From contig NZ_CP075583.1 in assembly GCF_023509035.1 (NCBI RefSeq), positions 2,976,001 through 3,040,000 of the forward strand: DNA of 64,000 nucleotides, written 5' to 3'. Positions 34,659 through 43,149 of the stretch are shown here, piece after piece; position 1 is the stretch's first letter; every line of letters starts with the position of its first letter. This DNA is from Janthinobacterium lividum (GTDB lineage: Bacteria; Pseudomonadota; Gammaproteobacteria; Burkholderiales; Burkholderiaceae_D). The position numbers were made by a program, and so were the translations under genes. The notes below the pieces were generated by a model. The model ran no database searches. It was given only the letters and a program-made list of their open reading frames with translations, and was not told where the DNA came from.

Positions 34659-35084
34659 GTGCTAGAATGTAATATTGTCAATTGCCGGCCTGACCACTTG
34701 ATTTACCTCAAAACCAAGCTGCAGCAGCGTTTGATCCCCCTGTTTCATTACGCCTTGCACCGCGATGGCGTTTTGTTGTTGGGCAGCGCCGACACGCCTG
34801 GACATTCTTCCGAGCCGTTCGCACCGCTGACGGCCACCCCGCGCCGGGGCCTGCCGTCTAACCCCCAGGTGCTGGCACTGGCGCAGCAGCTGATCGATGC
34901 ACGCCATGACATCCATGCCGTGCGCAACGACATGCAGACCTCGCGCGACGGAATCAAACCGGCTAAGGAGGAATGGCAAGCGAGCAATGAAGAGTTGTCA
35001 TCGGTGAAGATACTGGAAGCCCAGCTGCGCCAGATTCAGTCCGGCGCGGTGGCAAACGGGAAAGAAAGAGAGAGCACCTCATGA
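34659..35084 (+). pseudogene. Remnant of a CheR-type methyltransferase/PAS hybrid
   Basis: A 141-codon frame whose first half, NCRPDHLIYLKTKLQQRLIP and LFHYALHRDGVLLLGSAD followed by GHSSEPFAPL, matches the end of the catalytic domain of CheR in CheB-CheR-PAS proteins (usual form NCRNLLIYL...PLFHYALxPGGxLFLG). The second half (AQQLIDARHDIHAVRNDMQ, EEWQASNEELSSVKILEAQL) matches the coiled coil that follows in those proteins. The CheB part and SAM-binding half of CheR are absent, so this is an internally deleted remnant. Its stop overlaps the next ATG (ATGA), so it may still be translated as a leader of the kinase. Confidence 0.7.
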
Positions 35085-37216
35085 GCGAACCATTCGACGA
35101 CGGTGGCGTGCTGGCCAGATTGCGAGAGCAGGCCGAGCAGTTGGCGCAGCAGCGCCAGCCGGTACCGCCGCCGCAGTCGAATGAAGACGTGATGAAGCAG
35201 CTGCACGAGTTGGAGGTCCGCCGCATCGAACTGGAAATGCAGAGTGCCGCCCTGGCCGAACTGGAACAGCTGAAGAATGAATTTGAAAGCAGCCGCGATC
35301 ATTATGCGCAGCTGTATGAGCAGGCGCCCGTCAGCTATTTTTCATTGGCGCGCGAGAACATCATCACGCGTGTCAACGTGGCGGCCTGTGGCTTGTTGCG
35401 GCGCGACAAGACCCAACTGCTGGGGCGGCGTTTCGAGCAATTTATCGCGCCGCAGGCGCAGGGTGGTTTCCGGTACTTCCTCGACGCCGTCTTCAGCAGT
35501 GGCGCGCGTCAGGTACTTGAGACGCAACTGTTCGAAGGCATAGCGGGCCGCATGGTGCGCATTGAAGCCAATTTCGACGCAGCCAGCGCCACGGCGCGCA
35601 TGCTGGTGACGGACCTGGGCGACGAGCACGCGCGTGAATCAGCCTTGCGGCGCGCCTTCGTCATCCTCGACAGTATCCGCGAAGGCGTGCTGGTGACGGA
35701 CAGCGACAACCGCATCATTTCCGTCAACCCCGCCTTCACCGCCATCACCGGCTACCAGGCCGAGGAAGCCATCGGGCGCGATCCGTCCTTCCTCGGCGGC
35801 GGCACGCATTTGCCGCATTTTTATGAAGCGATGTGGCGCAGCCTGCACCGGGATGGCAGCTGGTATGGCGAACTGGTGAACCGGCGCAAGAATGGCGAGC
35901 GCTTCGTCGAATCGCTGTCGATCACGCCCATGCACAGCCAGGATGGCACCATCAGCCATTTTGTCGGCGTGTTTTCCGATATCACCGAGCGCAAGCTGGC
36001 CGAGGCGGACTTGCGCGAATTGCACCGCGAGCTGGACCAGCGCGTCATCGAGCGCACGACTGAATTGCTGCGGGCCAATCAGCATCTGCAGCTGGAAGTG
36101 CACCAGCGCGAGCGGGCGCAGGAAGCCTTGCGCGATGCCGAGCGTTTCTTTCATGCCACCATCGATTCGCTGACGGACCGGGTGCTGGTGCTGGATCAGT
36201 CGGGCAGCGTCTTGCATGCCAACCAGGCGTGCCTGGCCTTCGTCGGGCAAATGCCACGGGCGCTGCAGTATCTGGATTTTTGCGAGACGGACCCGCGCTG
36301 GCAGCGCAGCGCCGGCCGCGAGCTGGCCGCCGGCATCCGCTCCGTCATTGCCGGCAGCGCAGACACGTTTGCGCTCGAGTATGAATTTGCCACGCGCGCA
36401 GGTCCTCGCTGGTCGCAGGCCAGGATCAGCCGTTTCCTCGGCGAAGGGCCGCTGCGCGTGGTGGTGGCGCACACGGACATTACCGAACGCAAGCTGATGG
36501 ATGGCGCCCTGCGCCAGTCGCACGCGCAGCTGCGCCAACTGGCGCTGCACCTGGAAACGGCCAAGGAAGACGAGCGCAAGCGCATTTCGCGCGATATCCA
36601 CGATGAACTGGGGCAAAACCTGCTGGCGCTGCGCATCGATATTTCCATGCTCAGCGCGCGCACGGAAGGTTCCCATCCGCGCCTGCACCGCCGGGTCGGC
36701 GCCGTGCTCAGCAATGTCGACACCACCATCAAGAGCGTGCGCGGCATCATGAACGAGCTGCGCCCGATGGCGCTGGATCTGGGCTTGCAGGCCGCTATCG
36801 AATGGCAGGTGGGCGACTTCCGCAAGCGCAGCGGCGTCGCTTGCCGCCTGCTGATACGCGATGAAGCGCTGTTTGTCGCCATCGGCAGCCAGGCCGAGAT
36901 CGTGCTGTTCCGCATCGTGCAGGAAGCGCTCAGCAACGTCATGCGGCATGCCCAGGCCAGCCAGGTCGAGATCGAGCTCAGTTCGGATGCCTGCGCCGTG
37001 TATGTGTCCATCAGCGACAACGGCATCGGCATCACGCCGCAGCAGCAGCGCAAGAAACAGTGTTTTGGCCTGATCGGTATTGCTGAGCGGCTGACGGCGC
37101 TGGGCGGCCACTTCGAGGTGGGCATGCCAGCATCGGGCGCCGGTTGCCGGCTGGCCCTGCAGATTCCCTTGCCGGGGGCCGGGCGGCCGCCTGATACGAT
37201 AATTGCACCTGGATAA
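35081..37216 (+). CDS. PAS sensor histidine kinase, HisKA_3 (NarL-partner) type
   Basis: A 711-residue cytosolic kinase. N-terminal coiled coil (about 30-75), PAS at about 80-180 (YEQAPVSYFSLARENIITRVN), PAS/PAC at about 190-310 (ILDSIREGVLVTDSDNRIIS), coiled coil, PAS at about 345-465, then the dimerisation/phospho-acceptor box KEDERKRISRDIHDELGQNL with the His, and an HATPase_c domain (EIVLFRIVQEALSNVMRHAQ N-box, SDNGIGI G1 box, FGLIGIAERLTALGG). Such kinases normally phosphorylate NarL/FixJ-type regulators, but none is adjacent. It is coupled to the CheR remnant, so the pair may descend from one larger chemosensory-type protein. Confidence 0.88.
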   Translation: MSEPFDDGGVLARLREQAEQLAQQRQPVPPPQSNEDVMKQLHELEVRRIELEMQSAALAELEQLKNEFESSRDHYAQLYEQAPVSYFSLARENIITRVNVAACGLLRRDKTQLLGRRFEQFIAPQAQGGFRYFLDAVFSSGARQVLETQLFEGIAGRMVRIEANFDAASATARMLVTDLGDEHARESALRRAFVILDSIREGVLVTDSDNRIISVNPAFTAITGYQAEEAIGRDPSFLGGGTHLPHFYEAMWRSLHRDGSWYGELVNRRKNGERFVESLSITPMHSQDGTISHFVGVFSDITERKLAEADLRELHRELDQRVIERTTELLRANQHLQLEVHQRERAQEALRDAERFFHATIDSLTDRVLVLDQSGSVLHANQACLAFVGQMPRALQYLDFCETDPRWQRSAGRELAAGIRSVIAGSADTFALEYEFATRAGPRWSQARISRFLGEGPLRVVVAHTDITERKLMDGALRQSHAQLRQLALHLETAKEDERKRISRDIHDELGQNLLALRIDISMLSARTEGSHPRLHRRVGAVLSNVDTTIKSVRGIMNELRPMALDLGLQAAIEWQVGDFRKRSGVACRLLIRDEALFVAIGSQAEIVLFRIVQEALSNVMRHAQASQVEIELSSDACAVYVSISDNGIGITPQQQRKKQCFGLIGIAERLTALGGHFEVGMPASGAGCRLALQIPLPGAGRPPDTIIAPG

Positions 37217-37282
37217 GTTTTTGCCGGTCCAGGCGGCCTGAACAGGCTATACTTTCGCCTGCTTTTTATGGAGGGGCATATC

Positions 37283-39439
37283 TTGTTCAAGACTATCGTA
37301 TTACCAGTCGCCTTACTGGGCGCGTTCGCCGGCGCACACGCTGACGAAGGGCAGTGGCAACCACACCAACTGCCACAGCTGAAAGCCGAACTGAAACGGG
37401 TCGGCATCGACATTCCTGCGGAAAAACTGGCCGACCTGAGCAAACATCCGATGAGCGCCATCGTGTCGCTGGGCGGCTGCTCGGCCGCTTTCGTCTCCGA
37501 CGCCGGCCTGGTGGTGACGAATCACCATTGCGCATATGGGGCCATCCAGCGCAATTCCACGCCGGAACATAATTACATCACCAACGGCTTCCTGGCCAAG
37601 ACGCGCGCCGCAGAGCTGCCGGGCGGTCCGAACAGCCTGGTGTATGTGACCGACAAGGTGGAGAACGTCAGCGACCGCGTGCTGAAAGGCTTGACGGCCG
37701 ACATGAGCGGCCGCGCGCGCCACGAAGCCGTGGAAAAGCGTGTCAAGGACCTGATCGCCGAATGCGAAACGGACAAGATGTACCGCTGCTCCGTGCCCGC
37801 CTTCCACCGCGGTCTCGAGTACTACCGCATCCGCCAGATGATGATACGCGACGTGCGTCTGGTGTACGCGCCATCGGACAAGATCGGCAACTTCGGCGGC
37901 GACATCGACAACTACGAATGGCCGCGCCACACGGGTGACTACTCGTTCCTGCGCGCCTACGTGGGCAAGGATGGCCGTCCGGCCGACCCGTCGCCCGACA
38001 ACGTGCCGTACAAATCGAAGGACTTCCTGGTCGTCTCGGCCGAAGGCTTGAAGGCCGGCGACGGCATCTTGCTGGCGGGCTACCCCGGCCGCACCAGCCG
38101 CTACAAGCTGCCGGCGGAAATCCGCTTCGCGCGTGATACGGCCTTCCCACTGAAAGTGTCGGAACTGCAAGCGGATCTGGCCGTGACGGCCGATGCGACG
38201 AATGGCGACGCGGCCGCTGCCGTGCGCTATGCGAGCGTCGTCAAAAGCATCAACAACGTGCTGAAGAAAACCCAGGGCTTGCTCGACGGTTTTGCCCGCA
38301 AGGACATCGCCGCCATCAAGGACGTGCAGGACGCCGAATTCCGCGCCTGGTATGGCAGGCAGCCGGACGTGTCGACGACCCTGCTGGCCGAACTGGACGC
38401 GGCGATCGCCAGCGACATGGCCTTGAGCGAAGAAGAGTTCGCCTGGAGCGTGGCCACCAACAGCGACTTGCTCAAAAGCGCACGCACCCTCTACCGCTTG
38501 TCGCTGGAGCGTCAGAAAGCGGACGCCGAGCGGGAATCGGGCTTCCAGCAGCGCGACCTGGCCTTCATCAAGGCCCGTCTGGCGCGCCTGGAACAGTCGT
38601 ACGTCAACAAGGTCGATCAGGCGCGTTTTGCCGCGGGCTTGAAGCGTTACGCGCAACTGGCGGCGAAGAGCCATCCGCAAGGCCTGGACGCGCTGCTGCC
38701 GGCGCCAGCGGCCGTGGCCGCCCTGTACCAGCAGACACAACTGGCTGACACGGCCAAGCGCCTGGCCTGGCTGGAAAAGGACCAGGCCGCTGTTGCCCAG
38801 TCCGACGACGCCTTCATGCAACTGGCCATCAAGTTGCAGCCGGTCGAGGCGGCGCTGGAAGAGCGCCGCAAGGAAATCGACGGCAACCTGGAGCGCGTGA
38901 TTCCGCAATACATGCAAGCCGTGATTGCCTGGAAGAAATCGCAAGGCAAGCCCGTCTATCCCGACGCCAACTCGACCCTGCGCGTGACCTACGGCACCGT
39001 ATCGCCGTACTCGCCGCGCGATGGCATCACCAAGGGCCCGTTCACGACCGTGGAAGGCATCGTCGAGAAAGTCACGGGCAAGGCGCCGTTCGAAGCGCCG
39101 CAAGGCTTGATGGACGCCGTCAAGGAAAAACGCTATGGCCAGTTCCGCGACCCGGCACTGGGCACGGTTCCCGTCAACTTCCTGACCAGCGCCGACACCA
39201 CGGGTGGCAATTCCGGCTCGGCCGTGATGAACAAGCGTGGCGAACTGATCGGCCTGAACTTCGATTCGACGTATGAATCGATCACCAAGGACTGGTACTT
39301 CGACACGGCCATCACGCGCGCCATCCACCTCGACATCCGCTACATGTTGTGGGTGATGAAGGAAGTGGACCATGCAGATAACTTGCTGCAGGAAATGACC
39401 ATCAAGTATCCGAAGGCAGCAAAAGCCGCCAAGAAGTAA
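37283..39439 (+). CDS. S46 family dipeptidyl-peptidase, DPP11-like
   Basis: A 718-residue exported serine peptidase that removes dipeptides from N-termini of peptides. I choose the TTG at 37283: it follows GGAGGGG by six bases and gives a clean signal peptide (MFKTIVLPVALLGAFAGAHA), whereas the upstream ATG at 37268 overlaps that ribosome-binding site. Family motifs: LGGCSAAFVSDAGLVVTNHHCAYGAIQ (catalytic His), NFGGDIDNYEWPRHTGDYSF (Asp) and DTTGGNSGSAVMNKRGELIG (Ser). Eighteen residues after the Ser is another Ser (NFDSTYES), a position where Gly marks DPP7 and Arg or Ser marks the Asp/Glu-specific DPP11. Confidence 0.88.
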   Translation: MFKTIVLPVALLGAFAGAHADEGQWQPHQLPQLKAELKRVGIDIPAEKLADLSKHPMSAIVSLGGCSAAFVSDAGLVVTNHHCAYGAIQRNSTPEHNYITNGFLAKTRAAELPGGPNSLVYVTDKVENVSDRVLKGLTADMSGRARHEAVEKRVKDLIAECETDKMYRCSVPAFHRGLEYYRIRQMMIRDVRLVYAPSDKIGNFGGDIDNYEWPRHTGDYSFLRAYVGKDGRPADPSPDNVPYKSKDFLVVSAEGLKAGDGILLAGYPGRTSRYKLPAEIRFARDTAFPLKVSELQADLAVTADATNGDAAAAVRYASVVKSINNVLKKTQGLLDGFARKDIAAIKDVQDAEFRAWYGRQPDVSTTLLAELDAAIASDMALSEEEFAWSVATNSDLLKSARTLYRLSLERQKADAERESGFQQRDLAFIKARLARLEQSYVNKVDQARFAAGLKRYAQLAAKSHPQGLDALLPAPAAVAALYQQTQLADTAKRLAWLEKDQAAVAQSDDAFMQLAIKLQPVEAALEERRKEIDGNLERVIPQYMQAVIAWKKSQGKPVYPDANSTLRVTYGTVSPYSPRDGITKGPFTTVEGIVEKVTGKAPFEAPQGLMDAVKEKRYGQFRDPALGTVPVNFLTSADTTGGNSGSAVMNKRGELIGLNFDSTYESITKDWYFDTAITRAIHLDIRYMLWVMKEVDHADNLLQEMTIKYPKAAKAAKK

Positions 39440-39455
39440 CTTTCTTGACTGAGAT

Positions 39456-39493
39456 AAAAGCCGCATCCGCCGCAGGGCCGATGCGGCTTTTTT
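39456..39493 (+). terminator. Strong intrinsic terminator after the S46 peptidase gene
   Basis: AAAAGCCGCATC (39456-39467) and GATGCGGCTTTT (39480-39491) form a perfect 12-bp stem ending in a run of T. Confidence 0.85.
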
Positions 39494-39555
39494 GCGCTTG
39501 CGCCACGTATAATTGCTCGCACTATCCACCGCTATTCTTTTTGACCGGACGCTCC

Positions 39556-40089
39556 ATGCCCCTGACTCCCGATTCGTCGCCTGATTGGCAAACGTTTGAA
39601 ACGGCATACGATGTCGAAGAGACTTGCTTCAAGCTGGCCAGCGCGTCGCTGGCGGTGCTTGGCGCCTCCGCTTTCAAGGATCAGGCATTTTCAGCCTTTG
39701 CCTTCAACGCCGTATCGTTCCCGTCCCTTTCGCTGAGCTTTGACACCGATCCCGATAACAGGAAGCGCGGTAATTACCCTCCAGACTGGTCGAACGAGTG
39801 CATGGAAGTCGATGTGCCGGAAATTGGCCAACTCTGGGAAGAGGGCTACGCAAGGATCGAAGGCGCGCTGCTCGAACTGATCGACGACGCTGATGACGAA
39901 CTGCTCTGTGCCATCGAGGAAGGCTATCTGCACAGTCTCAGGAAAACCATGGTGCGGCTGGAAACGAGCGATGCTTTCGGGCAGATCAGGACGTGCGCGC
40001 GATTCTGGACCGTGGTCACGCAAGTCGATGCCGATACGGATGAAGAGGAGCGGCTGCTCGACCAGGTACGCCAGCGCGTCCTGGTGTGA
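39556..40089 (+). CDS. Hypothetical protein (177 aa)
   Basis: An acidic cytosolic protein without membrane segments, rich in Asp/Glu toward the C-terminus (DDADDELLCAIEEGYLHSL, DADTDEEERLLDQVR). The N-terminal FETAYDVEETCFKLASASLAVLGAS and FSAFAFNAVSFPSLSLSFDTD faintly recall DUF4303-type proteins, but I do not recognise the family. The ATG of MPLTPDSS is preferred because the upstream frame reads through the terminator of the preceding gene. Confidence 0.6.
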   Translation: MPLTPDSSPDWQTFETAYDVEETCFKLASASLAVLGASAFKDQAFSAFAFNAVSFPSLSLSFDTDPDNRKRGNYPPDWSNECMEVDVPEIGQLWEEGYARIEGALLELIDDADDELLCAIEEGYLHSLRKTMVRLETSDAFGQIRTCARFWTVVTQVDADTDEEERLLDQVRQRVLV

Positions 40090-40134
40090 GCATCCGCAGC
40101 CTTCGCCGTCTTCGCCGCCCTTTCTGGCCGCCTG

Positions 40135-40626
40135 CTATATCAGAGCCTTCCAGCGCCTGACTTCCTCGTCCGTCAGCACTGGCCCCCAGCCGCCACGCAG
40201 TGCCGCATCGTGCTGCACATAATGCTCAAACTGCGGTACAGCCACATCATGCCGGACACAAATGTCAAGGACGGCTTCCAGCTGCCTCCGGCTTGCCGGA
40301 AGGTCATCGCCATACCAGGTACAGGCGCTCGTTTCCAGCACATGGCCGACAAGTTGCTCCAGCGCGCCGAGCAGGTGTCCGGGTATTGCCATGCGGAGAT
40401 CGTTCGGCCAGGGGTCGCCCAGGCCCGTCACAGGCAAGGAAGCAAAGCCGCGTTCCCAGGCTGCAAAATCCTCAGGTGCAACCTGCGCCACTTTCCACAT
40501 GTGGTCGGCGAACGCGGACAGCGCCTGATGGTGTATGGCATGCTGCTGGCAAAAGCGTTGCAAACACGTGAGCGCAATGCATTGCCTGGCAATGACGGAG
40601 AGCGTGTCTATCGATATGTTGTACAT
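40135..40626 (-). CDS. Hypothetical protein (163 aa)
   Basis: A cytosolic protein with three Cys and no recognisable domain; stretches that look structured are HHQALSAFADHMWKVAQVAPEDFAAWERGF and LPASRRQLEAVLDICVRHDVAVPQFEHYV. Convergent with the gene at 39556 and codirectional with, and downstream of, the TetR gene, 49 bases away, so it may share that transcript. Function unknown; small Ala/Trp-rich proteins of this kind sometimes serve as immunity proteins, but nothing in the sequence shows that. Confidence 0.6.
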   Translation of the reverse strand: MYNISIDTLSVIARQCIALTCLQRFCQQHAIHHQALSAFADHMWKVAQVAPEDFAAWERGFASLPVTGLGDPWPNDLRMAIPGHLLGALEQLVGHVLETSACTWYGDDLPASRRQLEAVLDICVRHDVAVPQFEHYVQHDAALRGGWGPVLTDEEVRRWKALI

Positions 40627-40675
40627 GAACCAAAGCTCCTGAAGGTGGCGCCTGCCGATAACTGAGTCAATTTGA

Positions 40676-41305
40676 CTATATTGCGCTTGTCCCGTTTTGC
40701 GAGGCAGCCTGCCGCAGGGCCTCTACCGGCAACTGGAAAAAGCGCGGCACCATCGCCGGGGACAGCTCGTCGCCACCATCGGCCATGGCCAGGCGGCCGC
40801 TCAGGAGCAGCATCACGTAGCCGTGGCCCAGCGACCAGCCGGCGCTGGCGGCGGCCTTGTCCCAGCGTGGGTCGAGGCCCGCTTCGCGCACGGCTGCGCC
40901 CGCCGTCCGCAGCACGTACTGGAAGCACGCTTGCGCCGCTTCCTGCAGGGCGGGGAACTGGCGCACGTCCTGGTGCTCGAACATCAGCCGGTAGTGGGCC
41001 GGCGCGGCCAGGGCGAATTCGATGTATTGCTGGCCCAGCAGCTGAAATCGCTGCTCGGCGGGCAGGCTGCCCGGCGCCGGCAGTTGCGTTTCCCATTTCT
41101 GTATCAGGTTGGCGAAGCCGGCCGCCGCCACCTCGGCCAGCAAGGCTTCCTTGCTGGGGAAGTGCCGGTACACGGCGGCAACCGATACGCCCACCGTGCG
41201 CGCCAGTTCGCGCAGCGAGAGGGCGGCGTCGCTTTGCTGCGCCAACTGAGCGAGGGCGGCGGTGACCAGGGTGTCGCGCAGATTGCCGTGATGGTATGTT
41301 GTCAT
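40676..41305 (-). CDS. TetR/AcrR-family repressor
   Basis: A 209-residue regulator with a TetR helix-turn-helix at about 8-55 (HHGNLRDTLVTAALAQLAQQ; LSLRELARTVGVSVAAVYRHFPSKEALLAEVAAAGF) and a WHG-type C-terminal ligand domain (YRLMFEH, GWSLGHGYVMLLLSGRL). Divergent from a DUF2867 gene; two 19-bp operator-like repeats lie in the 67-bp gap, one near each start. It most likely represses itself and the DUF2867 gene and is released by an unknown small molecule. Confidence 0.88.
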   Translation of the reverse strand: MTTYHHGNLRDTLVTAALAQLAQQSDAALSLRELARTVGVSVAAVYRHFPSKEALLAEVAAAGFANLIQKWETQLPAPGSLPAEQRFQLLGQQYIEFALAAPAHYRLMFEHQDVRQFPALQEAAQACFQYVLRTAGAAVREAGLDPRWDKAAASAGWSLGHGYVMLLLSGRLAMADGGDELSPAMVPRFFQLPVEALRQAASQNGTSAI

Positions 41306-41308
41306 TCG

Positions 41309-41327
41309 ATGTTATCGCTGTTTACAT
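41309..41327. promoter_or_regulatory. TetR operator candidate 1
   Basis: ATGTTATCGCTGTTTACAT; ends ATGT/ACAT are inverted, and a near-identical copy lies 36 bp away at 41345. It begins four bases from the TetR start codon. Confidence 0.6.
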
Positions 41328-41344
41328 TGTCGTGTATGATGCTC

Positions 41345-41363
41345 ATGTTATCACTGAAAACAT
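41345..41363. promoter_or_regulatory. TetR operator candidate 2
   Basis: ATGTTATCACTGAAAACAT, 15 of 19 identical to the copy at 41309 in the same orientation, ten bases before the DUF2867 start codon. Confidence 0.6.
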
Positions 41364-41372
41364 GGAGAGCAC

Positions 41373-41891
41373 ATGCAAGAGATGAACATCGCCGTCCGCG
41401 CCGTGGACTTGCCGCCGGGCGCCAGCATCGCCCCCTTGTACCAGGGCAGCAACCTGGCCGACGCCTATGCTGTCGCCTTGCCGAATCGGCAGGCGCAGCA
41501 ACTGGATATGGAAAGCCTGGCGCGCAAGCTGCTGGGCAGCCAGCCGGGCTGGGCGCAAGCGCTGATGCTGGTGCGCGACGCCATCGTGTCGCTGTTTGGC
41601 ATCAAGACGGCGAAACAGATGGCTGCCAAGCGCGACGGGCGCATCGGTATTTTCCGCATTTATTCCTGCAGCGACGATGAAATCATCCTGGGTGAAGACG
41701 ACACTCACCTCGACTTCCGTTTGTCGGTGCTGCGCAACAAGGAGGTGGGAAGGTATGGCAGCGTGACTGTCGCCAGCGTCGTGCATTGCCATAACGGGGT
41801 CGGACGCGCGTACATCCTGCTGATACGTCCTTTTCACAAGATGATTGTGCAGAACTCGCTGGCGCGCGCGGCAAGGAGCGGTTTTGCCTGA
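41373..41891 (+). CDS. DUF2867 family protein
   Basis: A 172-residue cytosolic protein of the DUF2867 family, whose fold is thought to be START/SRPBCC-like. Recognisable stretches are GSNLADAYAVALPN, WAQALMLVRDAIVSLFGI, FRIYSCSDDEIILGEDDTHLDFRLSVL and HCHNGVGRAYILLIRPFHKMIV. In larger proteins DUF2867 is fused to NAD-dependent epimerases. Control by the divergent TetR is likely. Function unknown. GGAG precedes the ATG. Confidence 0.82.
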   Translation: MQEMNIAVRAVDLPPGASIAPLYQGSNLADAYAVALPNRQAQQLDMESLARKLLGSQPGWAQALMLVRDAIVSLFGIKTAKQMAAKRDGRIGIFRIYSCSDDEIILGEDDTHLDFRLSVLRNKEVGRYGSVTVASVVHCHNGVGRAYILLIRPFHKMIVQNSLARAARSGFA

Positions 41892-41989
41892 GGGCTGAAG
41901 CGCCCGGGCGCGGCGGAGGGGAGGGTAAGCAATCTTGCTTATTCATGGCCGGTATTGCATACTGCACCACCAGCCTCATCACGATTCCC

Positions 41990-42601
41990 ATGAACGATAC
42001 GCTTCTCCTGCTGGGTTTTGCCACCACGCCGCTTGAACTGATTTCCTTTGTCCTGGCACTGACAACCGTTGCGCTGAACATCCGCCAGAATCACTGGGCG
42101 TGGCTGTTCGCCATCATTTCCTCGGCCGCCTACGGTTTCGTGTTTTTCGAGTCGCGCCTGTATGGCGACATGGCCTTGCAATTGCTGTTCATCAGCGTCT
42201 CGTTCTGGGGCTGGTACCAGTGGCTGCATCCGGCCAGCGGCGGCAAGACCCTGCCCGTCACGCGCCTCGATGGACGCGGCTGGCTGGCCTGCGCCGCGGG
42301 TTGGCTGATCGGCTTTCTGCTCATCGCCTGGCTGCTGACGACGACGGACACGGACGTGCCCCATGCGGACGGTTTCCTCACGGCAGGCAGCCTGGTAGGG
42401 CAGTTCCTGCTGTCGCGCAAAAAGCTGGAAAACTGGATCGCCTGGATCATCGTCGACGTGCTGTATGTGTGGCTGTACCTGCACAAGGGCCTGACCCTGA
42501 CGGCCGTGTTGTACGCCTTCTTCGTGGTGATGGCCATCATCGGCTTGCTGGCGTGGAAGAAGTCAGCGCCGGCCGCGCCCGGCGCCATGGTCCTCAAGTG
42601 A
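41990..42601 (+). CDS. PnuC-family vitamin transporter (NR or thiamine)
   Basis: A 203-residue inner-membrane protein with the PnuC pattern of seven helices: LELISFVLALTTVALNIRQN, WAWLFAIISSAAYGFVFFES, LQLLFISVSFWGWYQWLHP and a C-terminal WIAWIIVDVLYVWLYLHKGL. The WGWYQW and ENWIxWIxxD motifs bind the substrate's ring and diphosphate-free alcohol end. PnuC carries nicotinamide riboside; the PnuT branch carries thiamine. It is coupled to a kinase gene (TGATG overlap), and the convergent neighbour is a TonB receptor under a TPP riboswitch, so a thiamine role is at least as likely as NR. The start at MNDTLLLL removes an odd 15-residue extension. Confidence 0.82.
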   Translation: MNDTLLLLGFATTPLELISFVLALTTVALNIRQNHWAWLFAIISSAAYGFVFFESRLYGDMALQLLFISVSFWGWYQWLHPASGGKTLPVTRLDGRGWLACAAGWLIGFLLIAWLLTTTDTDVPHADGFLTAGSLVGQFLLSRKKLENWIAWIIVDVLYVWLYLHKGLTLTAVLYAFFVVMAIIGLLAWKKSAPAAPGAMVLK

Positions 42602-43149
42602 TGGATAACTGCGTGCGCGTGGCGATCCTGGGTGCGGAATCATCGGGCAAGTCGACCCTGGCGGCGGCCCTGGCCGAGCGCCATGGCACCGTCTGGGTAC
42701 CCGAGTATTTGCGGGAATTCGTGGAAACGCAGGGCAGGGTGCCCGTCGCGGCCGACCAGTATGGTATTGCGCTGACACAAGTCGAACGCGAAGCGGCCGC
42801 TGCCGCGCAAGCCCGTCACTTCCTGTTTTGCGATACGACGCCCTTGATGACGGTGGTCTACAGCCGCCATTACTTTCACGGCGCCGATGCGCAACTGGCG
42901 GCGCTGGCCGATGCCACGCAGTACGATGTGACCCTGGTGACGGCGCCCGACAGCCCGTGGGTGGCCGATGGCTTGCAGCGCGAGTCGGAAGCCGTGCGCC
43001 AGCTGATCTACCGCTACCTGCTCGAGGAACTCGATGCACGCGGGATTGTCTACCACGTGCTGCACGACAGTCTGGAAGCGCGCCTGGAACAGGCGGCGCC
43101 TTTGTTGCAGCAGGCGCTCGCTGCAGCGCCTGCCATTTCCCTCAATTAA
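42601..43149 (+). CDS. NadR-like P-loop vitamin kinase
   Basis: A 182-residue ATPase/kinase resembling the ribosylnicotinamide-kinase half of NadR: Walker A ILGAESSGKSTLAAALAE, then WVPEYLREFVE, a central Q-x-x-R-E-A helix and HFLFCDTTPLMTVVYS. It lacks the nucleotidyltransferase half. Such kinases trap the vitamin imported by the PnuC-family partner by phosphorylation. Substrate (nicotinamide riboside or thiamine) not decided by sequence. Its ATG lies in the upstream stop (TGATG) and its stop overlaps the stop of the convergent TonB receptor by four bases. Confidence 0.78.
   Translation: MDNCVRVAILGAESSGKSTLAAALAERHGTVWVPEYLREFVETQGRVPVAADQYGIALTQVEREAAAAAQARHFLFCDTTPLMTVVYSRHYFHGADAQLAALADATQYDVTLVTAPDSPWVADGLQRESEAVRQLIYRYLLEELDARGIVYHVLHDSLEARLEQAAPLLQQALAAAPAISLN

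Noticed and set aside
42601..43149. Full NadR (NMN adenylyltransferase plus kinase)
   Set aside because: Only the P-loop kinase half is present; no nucleotidyltransferase or DNA-binding part.
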